Positions 37,259 through 44,897 of a stretch of DNA of 58,228 nt are shown piece after piece. Below the pieces are notes generated by a model that had not been told where the DNA came from, made no database searches, and worked only from the letters and a program-made list of their open reading frames with translations. Each line of letters begins with the position of its first letter. Positions within the stretch are counted from its first letter, which is position 1. The stretch comes from Chloroflexota bacterium (GTDB taxonomy: Bacteria; Chloroflexota; Anaerolineae; UBA4142; SHND01): contig JACQWQ010000064.1 of NCBI GenBank assembly GCA_016209205.1, positions 1 through 58,228 of the forward strand, written 5' to 3'. Both the position numbers and the translations under genes were made by a program.

Positions 37259-37942
37259 CTATGCCAAACCGGGCGCGGGCGTACCCCCAAACAAATTCAA
37301 AATGTCGCTCACCTCGAAGCCGCGTTCCTCCAATTGTTTCCGCATTTTCGCCCGCGCGTCGTGCACCATTTTATACACCGCGTTGCGATTCATCTTGAAC
37401 TGTTTCGTGACCACATCCACGGGCACATCGTCGAAAACAATCGCCGTCAGGATCGCGCGCTGGCGCTCGGTCAATTCGTTTTGAATCACCTCGCGCACGG
37501 CGTTCCAAATCTCTTGCTGCTGCGCCGCCCGGTCGGGATCGGGCGCGTCCTTGTCGTAAAATTGAAAATCGGGCAGTTCCGCCTTTTCCAAAATGCGCTC
37601 GAGCGATACATTTTTCCAACGCTGGCGACGCGCCTCCACCAGCGAGATGTTGATGGCAAAGCGATAGGCCCACGTCGTGAATTTGCTCTCGCCGCGAAAA
37701 TCGTCGAGATTCTTGAGAATCGTCAGCAGCGCATCCTGCGCGAGGTCTTGGGCAACCTGCTCGATCTCTGCGCGCGCCAGCCCGCGCAAATCGCCGGGGC
37801 TTGTGCTAAAGAAATACAAAACCGCGCGTAACAGATACAAACGCAGGTCCTCAATCGCTTGCGCTTGTTCCGCGGTGCCCTCGGCGCGCAATTCACGCAG
37901 CCATTCTTGATTGGAGCGCTGTTTGCTGCGCGTTTGATTCAT
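37259..37942 (-). CDS. ECF-type sigma factor
   Basis: 227 residues from the ATG at 37942, preceded by AAGGAG; a longer open frame upstream runs antisense-free into galK but has no support. SNQEWLRELR, DFRGESKFTTWAYRFAIN (region 2) and LTERQRAILTAIVFDDVPVDVVTKQFKMNRNAVYKMVHDARAKMRKQL (region 4) parallel the sigma at 15725-16384 throughout, including the C-terminal VSDILNLF motif. The intervening linker (EKAELPDFQFYDKDAPDPDRAAQQ) is longer. Genomic targets unknown. Confidence 0.9.
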   Translation of the reverse strand: MNQTRSKQRSNQEWLRELRAEGTAEQAQAIEDLRLYLLRAVLYFFSTSPGDLRGLARAEIEQVAQDLAQDALLTILKNLDDFRGESKFTTWAYRFAINISLVEARRQRWKNVSLERILEKAELPDFQFYDKDAPDPDRAAQQQEIWNAVREVIQNELTERQRAILTAIVFDDVPVDVVTKQFKMNRNAVYKMVHDARAKMRKQLEERGFEVSDILNLFGGTPAPGLA

Positions 37943-38019
37943 CGCGGCGCTGCTCCTTGAGTATGCTTTGCCATCGTGTGCTTGCCGTTGCCGTTGCTGC
38001 CAGGAGAATGAATCATCGG

Positions 38020-39186
38020 TCATTTCACCAAGGTCGCGCCCGGCGAGGCGCGCACGGGCGAAACCCACGGCGCGATTCCGGTGCGGGATTGATATTGCTG
38101 TGCTAACGCTTGTATAAACGATGGGACATTTGCCTCGCGCACCAGATTTACGGTTGCGCCGCCCCAGCCCGCACCCGTGAGTCGTGAGCCGAGACACCCC
38201 GTTTGTTGGCGCGCCAAAGCGACCATCATTTCCAATTCCGGCGAACTCGCGGCATAGTCCTCGCGCAAGCTCGTTTGGGATTCATTCATCAATCTGCCAA
38301 ATTCGACCGCGTCGTCGCGTTGCGCTGCCCGCGCGGCTTGTTCGACGCGTTCGTTTTCCGTCAGCACGTGTCGCGCGCGTTTTCCCAAGTTTTCGGGCAA
38401 TTGCGCGGCAACGCCGTTGAAATCCGAGAGCGACACATCGCGCAGTGCTTGGAATGGTTTATCCAACAGCTGTGACAACAACGCGACCGCGTCTTGGCAC
38501 TCGGCGCGCCGCGTGTTGTAATCCGATCCGACGAGCTGACGTTTCTTGCGTGTGTCTGCAACGACGACCGTGACGCCGCGCGGTAAGCTCACAGCTTGGT
38601 AGGTGAGCGCGCGGCAGTCCACTATTAATGCTTTGTCGGCTTGCCCCAACGCCGCAGCGTACTGATCCATGATGCCGCTCTTGACGCCGACAAAATCGTT
38701 TTCCGCGCGTTGACACAATTGTGCGAGGGTCACGCCGTCAAAACGCGGTTCGCCAAATGCTTGCAGGATCGTCGCGGTGCAAACCTCGAGCGCGGCGGAC
38801 GACGACAGCCCCGCGCCAGTGGGCAGAGTCGAAGCAATCACCGCATCCATGCCGCGCAACACCGAGCGAGCTTGCTGTAATTGATCGGCAACGCCGCGCA
38901 CGTAATTTGCCCAACGATACTGGGGATGTGGTTTGATTGCATCCAGCGAAAACTCGTCGTGTGGGCTGCCCGCAATGTCGGTTGCCGTGATGCAGACCAA
39001 ACGGTCGTGACGCGGGCGCGCCGCAATCAAAACCTCGCGGTCAATCGCAATCGGCATGACAAATCCGTCGTTGTAATCCGTATGCTCGCCGATGAGATTC
39101 ACGCGCCCGGGCGCGCGGGCAATGTGCTCGGGCCGCGCGCCGTACAGCCGCTGAAATTCTGAAACAAGAAATTCTAATTTTGACAT
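38020..39186 (-). CDS. galK: Galactokinase
   Basis: 388 residues from the ATG at 39186; upstream in-frame codons give a low-complexity Pro-rich stretch and are rejected. The galactokinase signature GRVNLIGEHTDYNDGFVMP and GHMP motif LPTGAGLSSSAALEV are intact, with C-terminal GSRLTGAGWGGATVNLV. It phosphorylates galactose to galactose-1-phosphate (Leloir pathway) in the cytoplasm. galT and galE are not nearby. Confidence 0.96.
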   Translation of the reverse strand: MSKLEFLVSEFQRLYGARPEHIARAPGRVNLIGEHTDYNDGFVMPIAIDREVLIAARPRHDRLVCITATDIAGSPHDEFSLDAIKPHPQYRWANYVRGVADQLQQARSVLRGMDAVIASTLPTGAGLSSSAALEVCTATILQAFGEPRFDGVTLAQLCQRAENDFVGVKSGIMDQYAAALGQADKALIVDCRALTYQAVSLPRGVTVVVADTRKKRQLVGSDYNTRRAECQDAVALLSQLLDKPFQALRDVSLSDFNGVAAQLPENLGKRARHVLTENERVEQAARAAQRDDAVEFGRLMNESQTSLREDYAASSPELEMMVALARQQTGCLGSRLTGAGWGGATVNLVREANVPSFIQALAQQYQSRTGIAPWVSPVRASPGATLVK

Positions 39187-39232
39187 GACGTCCTTGTTGC
39201 GCACTGCAGATGTGCGATTATACCATAGCCCC

Positions 39233-41089
39233 TCACAGCCCGGGCGGAAATTCGCTCTCCGGCGGCGCGGGTTTGGGTTGCCCGTCTCCCGGTGGGGGAG
39301 GGGCAGCCGGAGTTGGAGCAGCGGGGGCTGGAGGGGGGGGGGAAGGGGGCGCTGCCGCTTCCTGGAGTCGTTCGGCGACCACGAGACGATGATATGCCAC
39401 AATCGCATCCACGATTTGGCGCGTCTGATCGCGCGTGGTGCGGTCTGCCGCGCGTATTTTCAGAACTTCTATGCGTTCCGAGATTTCATCCGCGACGAGA
39501 TTTGGACGCGGCACGCTGGTAAACGTGAACGGTTCCGCGCTTCCGGCGACGCGCACATCTACATTGCCAAAATCCAGGAGCGTATTGATGATGCCCGGAC
39601 GTTCGGTCTTGATGTCTTGAATTTTCGACAGCTCGGCTTTTTTCTCTTGGTACTGCAATCCAAAGGGCAAACTTTCAATGTCCACAATATCGCTTTCGCT
39701 CAAGCGGTAGAGATCGCGACGCCAATCCGCCCATTCCCACGCAATATACAAGGCGGCGGGCGCCAAAATAATGAGCAGCGCGGCATAGATGCCATTCAAC
39801 GACAATTGCAGCGGGACACCGCCCAAAAAGACAAAAATGCCGAGCGCGACGATGCCAATCAACGCGACGAGACCCCACAAAATTTGTTGTAACAAGACCC
39901 AATGCGATTTCCGCCACGTGACGGTTCTGCCATCGCGCATTTCTGTGCCATAAAGCGATTTCCAAAAACTGCCCCATCCTTGTTTCTTTGGCGATTTGAC
40001 GACGATTTTTGGCTTGCGCCTCCAGAGACGGGGCAAGCGCGGTCGCCAGCTCCTCGAACGTGACGGGGCGGAAGGGGGCGGCGCTTTCGGTTGTTCCGGT
40101 CGGCTGGGTTGTTGAAAAACATAGTGGCGAATCTCGCCCGCGATTTGATGGCGCAAGCGTTCGCGGTCTGCCGCGCTTTTGCGTTCGGCAACGTGGAGCT
40201 GCTGAGACGAAATCGCTTTTTGTAAACGCTGCACGTCGCCTACCTGCTCAAAGTCCACTCCGGCGGCGTTGGCGGCGGAAGTGATCCGCAAATCCGAAAT
40301 GTTCAAGAGGACGGAAATCGGGCCCCCACGCGAAACAATTTGTGACTGGATTTTTTCGATGGGAATTTCACTGCGCGAATCAGAAAAGAAAAGGACTTTG
40401 TTGAGACGAATCACGCGTTTGTTCGTGATAATATAGGTATCGTTCCACCAGTCGGCAGATTCGTAAAGCATCCACAGCAAGAAAACGCCCATCGCAAGCC
40501 CATAGACGGGCAAGACCCAAGGCAAGTCCTGTGTCACATTCAGCCCGCGCGAAATGATAAAAGCAATTGTAAAGACGAGCGCCAGTATTGCGGGCAGGCG
40601 CACCATGAGCGCCAACGCCCACCAGTGACGCCGCATCACGAGTTCAACGGCTTCGCCGGGCGCCAGCCAATCGAGACCGCGCGTCAGCTTGCTATACTCT
40701 TCGCGCAGCTCGGGCATATTTTCTAAAATGTCGGGATGTGTTTCGAGCAAGGCGTCCCAATCCGCACGGGCGATCACATACACGGCTGCGGCGCCAACCG
40801 CCTCGAAGGTATAGTCGGCGGGTTCCTGGGTGGTGAACATCTTGACGCCAAAATATTCGCCGGGGGCTTTGGAGCCAATCGCTCTCTCGAAACCGCCGCG
40901 GTCGGTGTGCCTCAAGTTGACATAGCCCTCATCCACAACGTAAAAATGCGTCGTCAGTTCGCCCTGAATGAGAATCTCGTCCCCCTCGACGAAACGTTTC
41001 AAATGACAAACTTGCGCCAACGCCTCAAACTCTTCAGGTTTGAGATGTTCCAGAAAAGGAACCTGGTATAAACGGCTGACCGCGTCCAT
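39233..41089 (-). CDS. Membrane protein with cyclic-nucleotide-binding domain and two bacterial PH domains
   Basis: 618 residues. An N-terminal Crp-like cNMP-binding domain (FLEHLKPEEFEALAQVCHLKRFVEGDEILIQGELTTHFYVVDEGYVNL...APGEYFGVKMF) is followed by two transmembrane helices (~160-210) and a bPH domain (YIITNKRVIRLNKVLFFSDSRSEIPIEKIQSQIV). After a basic/Pro linker comes a second helix pair (ILWGLVALIGIVALGIFVFLGG; LNGIYAALLIILAPAALYIAW) and a second bPH-like domain (KKAELSKIQDIKTERPGIINTLLDFGNVDVRVAG). The C-terminus is Pro/Ala-rich and contains a 9-G run in the DNA. Role unknown; the combination suggests a nucleotide-responsive membrane sensor. Confidence 0.8.
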   Translation of the reverse strand: MDAVSRLYQVPFLEHLKPEEFEALAQVCHLKRFVEGDEILIQGELTTHFYVVDEGYVNLRHTDRGGFERAIGSKAPGEYFGVKMFTTQEPADYTFEAVGAAAVYVIARADWDALLETHPDILENMPELREEYSKLTRGLDWLAPGEAVELVMRRHWWALALMVRLPAILALVFTIAFIISRGLNVTQDLPWVLPVYGLAMGVFLLWMLYESADWWNDTYIITNKRVIRLNKVLFFSDSRSEIPIEKIQSQIVSRGGPISVLLNISDLRITSAANAAGVDFEQVGDVQRLQKAISSQQLHVAERKSAADRERLRHQIAGEIRHYVFQQPSRPEQPKAPPPSAPSRSRSWRPRLPRLWRRKPKIVVKSPKKQGWGSFWKSLYGTEMRDGRTVTWRKSHWVLLQQILWGLVALIGIVALGIFVFLGGVPLQLSLNGIYAALLIILAPAALYIAWEWADWRRDLYRLSESDIVDIESLPFGLQYQEKKAELSKIQDIKTERPGIINTLLDFGNVDVRVAGSAEPFTFTSVPRPNLVADEISERIEVLKIRAADRTTRDQTRQIVDAIVAYHRLVVAERLQEAAAPPSPPPPAPAAPTPAAPPPPGDGQPKPAPPESEFPPGL

Positions 41090-41102
41090 AGTGAGGAAAT
41101 GG

Positions 41103-41465
41103 TTATTTGGCTTTCAGCGCGCGTTTGCGTGAGACGACATGATGTTCCATGTCAATCACCAAACGGAAATCTTGGAGCACGTGCGTGCCAACAAGCGGTT
41201 CACGGCCCACTGGTCCGATGACCACGTTGCCCGCAATTGTTTCACCGCCAAAGTCAAACCAACATGCGCCGTACGGAAAAGTCTTGACTGTTCCATCTGC
41301 ATGCACGAGTTCCACCTCCCCCACAGGATGAATGTCCAAATCTTCCGCGTCTTGCGGCGTAATCCAAGCGCGCGTTGCACCAGTCTCCACGAGAAACGGG
41401 ATTTCCTTTTGTTTCTCGCGGTCTTCAATATTCGCTACGGTGAGTTCAAGATAAAGTTCTCCCAT
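41103..41465 (-). CDS. Retropepsin-like (clan AA) aspartyl protease homologue with ETG instead of DTG
   Basis: 120 residues. PFLVETGATRAWIT stands where retropepsins have (V/L)DTGA(T/S): the catalytic Asp is Glu27. Downstream VGEVELVHADGTVKTFPYG, AGNVVIGPVGREPLVGTHVLQDFRLVIDMEHHVV matches the second half of the fold (the LLG-like turn is VGTHVL). Activity may be lost or altered. Located between the cNMP/PH gene and uvrC. Confidence 0.75.
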   Translation of the reverse strand: MGELYLELTVANIEDREKQKEIPFLVETGATRAWITPQDAEDLDIHPVGEVELVHADGTVKTFPYGACWFDFGGETIAGNVVIGPVGREPLVGTHVLQDFRLVIDMEHHVVSRKRALKAK

Positions 41466-41475
41466 TGTGCGCCTC

Positions 41476-43704
41476 CTACAAATTATCCTTCAGTTTCTCC
41501 GCCGCGCTTTTGGTCATGCCGTCAACGGCGACCAGTTCCTCAACGCTCGCGTCGCGAATCGCGTCGAGCGAACCAAATTTTTCCAGCAACGCGCGGCGGC
41601 GGCGCGGACCGATGCCGGGAATCGCGTCGAGTTGTGAGTGCAGCCCTTTTTTTGCGCGCAAGCTGCGGTGATACGTAATGCCGAAACGGTGGGCTTCATC
41701 GCGAATGCGCTGCAACAAGTGTAATGCGGCAGAGTTTTTGGGCAACCTTAGAGATTCGGCGCGCGCGGGCACGAACACTTCTTCTTCGCGTTTCGCGAGC
41801 GAGATCAATTTTACGCCTTCGATGCCCATTTCGCGAAATACCTCTTCCGCCGCGTGCAATTGTCCCTTGCCGCCGTCAATGATTACTAAATCCGGCATCC
41901 GCGCCCACGATTCATCGTTTTTGCGCTCGGCGGTCTTGAATCCTTTCGACAAAGGCCCCTTTTTCTTGGGGGTCGGAGACTGGAGGTTGGAGGTTGGAGG
42001 TTGGAGGTTGGAGCTTGGAGGTTGGAGCTTGGAGGTTGGAGCTTGCTCGCTTCTCGCGGATGGCGTGTCGCTTCTCGCGGATGGCGTGTCGCTTCTCGCG
42101 TATTGCAAATCGCTTCTCGATTCTCGCTTCTCGTCGCTCTCGCGCTCTCCCTCTCTCGCGCTCTCGCGCTCTCCCTCTCTCGCGCTCTCCCTCTCTCTCC
42201 CTCTCGCCCTCTCGCCCTCTCTCCCTCTCGCCCTCTCTCCCTCTCGCCCTCTCGCCCTCTCTCCCTCTCTCCCTCTCTCCCTCTCCTCCTCCTCTTTCCC
42301 CTGCCACTTGTCACTTGGCGCTTGTGCTTCCTGATACCGCTTGAATCGCCGCCGCAGCATTTCTTGTAAACTGGCGAAATCGTTCGCGCCGATCACCGTT
42401 TTGATTTTGAATTTGCGATAGTCGCTCTTTTTCGCCGCGCCGTTTTCAAAGACCACCATCGCGCCGACGGAATTGGTGCCTTGAATGTTGGAAATGTCGT
42501 AACACTCCATCCGCAAAGGCGGGTTGTCCATCTCCAATGCCTGCTGCAATTCTTCTACCGCTTGCAAATGTTTTGTCTTGTCGGCGAGCCATTGCTGCTT
42601 GATGGTGTCGAGTGTGATGCGCGCGTTCTCGGCTGCCATGTCCAGCAGTTCGCGCCCGCCGTTGTTGGGATGCGGCACGCGCAGCGTGGTCGTCGCGCCC
42701 TTGTTTTGTTTCAGCCACGTCTCGATGATTTTGGCTTCGTCAATCATTTCGGGCAGCAAAATTTCGGGCGGCACGTACGCGGCTTGGTCGTAAAACTGCT
42801 GCACAAAGGACGACAATACGTCGTCGTTGTTGGCGTCTTGCGTGCCTTCCAACACAAAATACTCGCGCCCCAACAGTTTGCCCGCGCGAATGAAAAAGAT
42901 TTGCACGCACGCGTTCCCGTCGTCTTTCGCAAATGCAATCACATCTTGATCAACCATCTGCGGCGAAACAACTTTTTGATGTTCGGTGATGCGCGCGATG
43001 GCTTGCAGTTGATCGCGGTACACCGCCGCGCGTTCAAACTCCAGATTCTCTGCCGCGCTCTGCAACTTGCCGTGAATGTTTTCCGTGACCTCTTCGCTGT
43101 GTCCCTGCAAAAATTGCGCGAGGCGGTCAATCATCGCGCGGTATTCTTCGCGCGACGCCGCGCCGATGCACGGCGCGAGGCACAGCCCGATGTCGTAATA
43201 CAAACACGCGCGTTTGTCTTTGCCGGTGATTTCGCGGTCGCACGTCAAGTACGGAAAAATTTTGCGCAGTGTGTCGAGCGTTTCGTGCACCGCCCACACC
43301 GCCGTGAACGGACCGAAATAACGCGCGCCGTCGTCGTCCATGCGCCGCGTCATGAACACTTTGGGGAAATTTTCTTGCCACGAAATTTTGATGTATGGAT
43401 AGGTCTTGGCGTCCTTGAGACGGATGTTGTACTTGGGGCGATGTTTCTTGATGAGATTGTTTTCGAGGACGAGCGCTTCGAGTTCGGTATCCGTGACGAT
43501 GAATTCGATTTTGGCGACGTGCGCGGTGAGTGAAATCACCTTGGCGTCAAACGCGTTGCTGTGAAAGTACGAACGCACGCGGTTGCGCAGGTTCACCGCC
43601 TTGCCGACGTAAATGATCATCCCGTCGTCGTTTTGCATCAAATAGACGCCGGGTTTCGTCGGCAGGGTGTCGAGGGTTTGTTGGATCGCGGGTTTAATCG
43701 TCAT
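41476..43704 (-). CDS. uvrC: Excinuclease ABC subunit C carrying a repeat-derived insertion
   Basis: 742 residues from the ATG at 43704, whose ATG overlaps the stop of the upstream gene (TAATG). GIY-YIG domain (PGVYLMQNDDGMIIYVGKAVNLRNRVRSYF), UVR motif (ERAAVYRDQLQAIARITEHQKV), RNase H-like C-terminal nuclease (DLVIIDGGKGQLHAAEEVF; RDEAHRFGITYHRSLRAK) and helix-hairpin-helix (IPGIGPRRRRALLEKFGSLDAIRDASVEELVAVDGM) are present. Between QEMLRRRFKRYQEAQ and WARMPDLVIIDGG about 110 residues of low complexity (REGERARG units, SARSDTP units, LQPPTSN units) are encoded by minisatellites. The enzyme makes both incisions in nucleotide excision repair. Confidence 0.95.
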   Translation of the reverse strand: MTIKPAIQQTLDTLPTKPGVYLMQNDDGMIIYVGKAVNLRNRVRSYFHSNAFDAKVISLTAHVAKIEFIVTDTELEALVLENNLIKKHRPKYNIRLKDAKTYPYIKISWQENFPKVFMTRRMDDDGARYFGPFTAVWAVHETLDTLRKIFPYLTCDREITGKDKRACLYYDIGLCLAPCIGAASREEYRAMIDRLAQFLQGHSEEVTENIHGKLQSAAENLEFERAAVYRDQLQAIARITEHQKVVSPQMVDQDVIAFAKDDGNACVQIFFIRAGKLLGREYFVLEGTQDANNDDVLSSFVQQFYDQAAYVPPEILLPEMIDEAKIIETWLKQNKGATTTLRVPHPNNGGRELLDMAAENARITLDTIKQQWLADKTKHLQAVEELQQALEMDNPPLRMECYDISNIQGTNSVGAMVVFENGAAKKSDYRKFKIKTVIGANDFASLQEMLRRRFKRYQEAQAPSDKWQGKEEEERERGREGERARGREGERARGREGERARGRERESAREGERESAREGERESDEKRESRSDLQYARSDTPSARSDTPSARSEQAPTSKLQPPSSNLQPPTSNLQSPTPKKKGPLSKGFKTAERKNDESWARMPDLVIIDGGKGQLHAAEEVFREMGIEGVKLISLAKREEEVFVPARAESLRLPKNSAALHLLQRIRDEAHRFGITYHRSLRAKKGLHSQLDAIPGIGPRRRRALLEKFGSLDAIRDASVEELVAVDGMTKSAAEKLKDNL
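41977..42296. repeat. Composite minisatellite inside uvrC
   Basis: Three successive repeat types keep the uvrC frame: GGAGGTTGGAGGTTGGAGCT units (41977-42046), CTTCTCGCGGATGGCGTGTC units (42048-42110), and a C/T-rich run of CTCTCCCTCTCGC units (42140-42290). The region stays open in several frames on both strands because of its composition. The GGTTGGA type is related to repeats in the typA leader. Confidence 0.85.
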
Positions 43705-44300
43705 TACCGTTCGCCCAAACGACGCTGGTAATCCGCCAAAATTTTCTCCCAAATATCTTGCGCGCCAATTTCATTGACCCAATATGCAACATATTCCAAA
43801 TCCAACGCATCCCCTTGCGCAAGAAGCATCGCCCCAATATCGCGCGGATGCTTTTCCATTCTCCCTTCCATGTACCATTTCAGTTTATAAATAATCACAT
43901 CCTCCGGTGAGTACAAGATTGCAGAATCGCCTGTCTTGGGGTCATAGACCAAGCGTTGACGCCGCTGAAAGATGGATTGTTCGAGTGGAGTGGTTTGCTC
44001 AACCAGAAAGAAATCGGCTTTCAAACCGGTCGTCGCATCGATCACATTAAACGGCGTTTTCCAAATGATGGCATCCAAAATCGAATCCCATGTAACATAG
44101 TAACCCAATTTTTCAACGGCGTGCACAAAAGAATTTAGTTTTTCGTGCGGGAGAAAAATCGAGATGTCTATGTCCACAGAAGAACGCGATTCGCCGTACA
44201 TGCTGCTTGCGAATGAGCCGCCTACAGCATAGTCAATTTCCAGTTCTTCAAGCAAATGGATAATTGTACTTGCGAAGACGTTGTATGGTTGATTCATCAT
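43704..44300 (-). CDS. Nucleotidyltransferase-fold protein
   Basis: 198 residues. The Gly-Gly-Ser ... DxD pattern (YAVGGSFASSMYGESRSSVDIDISIFL) marks a polymerase-beta-like nucleotidyltransferase of the kind often called DUF6036/AbiEii-like; EDVIIYKLKWYMEGRMEKHPRDIGAMLL continues the fold. It overlaps the upstream small gene by 53 bp and the uvrC start by 1-3 bp. Such proteins often work as toxin-like partners, which the overlapping small gene supports weakly. Confidence 0.75.
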   Translation of the reverse strand: MMNQPYNVFASTIIHLLEELEIDYAVGGSFASSMYGESRSSVDIDISIFLPHEKLNSFVHAVEKLGYYVTWDSILDAIIWKTPFNVIDATTGLKADFFLVEQTTPLEQSIFQRRQRLVYDPKTGDSAILYSPEDVIIYKLKWYMEGRMEKHPRDIGAMLLAQGDALDLEYVAYWVNEIGAQDIWEKILADYQRRLGER

Positions 44301-44544
44301 AGCTCAGTTCGATTCGTCTGCGGACGCGTCTCTCAAGTTCCTCTTCCGTTGCGTTCGGGTCGCGCTGTTTCTCGAACGCATACATTTTTTGTCGCTGAAA
44401 CTCGATGAGGTCGAACATGATTTGGGCGCGCTGCGCAGGCGTCATACGCGCAAAGATTTCGATCTGCTTCAAGTTGACATCATCAAAGGCAGCCCGAATC
44501 ACCTCCTCAATCGGGCGTGGTTCAAACGCAGATTTTTGACTCAT
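44248..44544 (-). CDS. Small helical protein overlapping the nucleotidyltransferase gene
   Basis: 98 residues, predicted mostly helical and highly charged (MTPAQRAQIMFDLIEFQRQKMYAFEKQRDPNATEEELERRVRRRIELSYDE). The PNATEEELERRVRRRI segment resembles small proteins commonly encoded before nucleotidyltransferase genes. The long 53-bp overlap with the next gene implies translational coupling. A cognate partner (antitoxin-like) role is a guess. Confidence 0.6.
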   Translation of the reverse strand: MSQKSAFEPRPIEEVIRAAFDDVNLKQIEIFARMTPAQRAQIMFDLIEFQRQKMYAFEKQRDPNATEEELERRVRRRIELSYDESTIQRLRKYNYPFA

Positions 44545-44639
44545 CGTGCAAAAATTATATCACACTTGCGAACACGCGTTCGCAGGGAATTTTTTTGTAG
44601 GGCAAACGCATTTCGACCTGCCCTGTTCCGAAGAATGGA

Positions 44640-44790
44640 ATTCATCGGCAAAAGAAGGAATGAAAGACCAAAGAAAGAAAGAACGCCCAAAGAATGATCT
44701 AGCCCCCATGATACCGCAGGAAGAGACCATTCTTTGTGACGCCTTTTTTTCTTCTTTTGCCGTTGTTGCGGACGCAGTTCATCCGACCAA
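44640..44790. repeat. Imperfect inverted-repeat element in the 44545-44897 gap
   Basis: CGGCAAAAGAAG (near 44648) has an inverted copy CTTCTTTTGCCG (near 44752), flanked by further imperfectly paired segments (ACGCCCAAAGAATGATC opposite GACCATTCTTTGTGACGC). The gap otherwise holds no convincing gene; short open frames here are Lys/Arg-rich and follow the repeat. Confidence 0.5.
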
Positions 44791-44833
44791 ACTACGGTGG
44801 GCAGAAATCTACATCCATCACAAATGGAAATAG

Positions 44834-44869
44834 AAAAACAGGACATCAACCTGTCGGGTCAATGTCCTG
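44834..44869 (-). terminator. Terminator of the SBBP-repeat gene
   Basis: On the minus strand CAGGACATTGACC...GGTTGATGTCCTG is followed by TTTTTC, 29 bp beyond the stop codon. Confidence 0.75.
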
Positions 44870-44897
44870 CGTCAAACCATCGCGCCGCATTAACTTT

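Noticed and set aside
41886-42369. Long open frames on both strands at the uvrC minisatellite
   Set aside because: They arise from the low-complexity composition; uvrC is the only frame with conserved domains on both sides.
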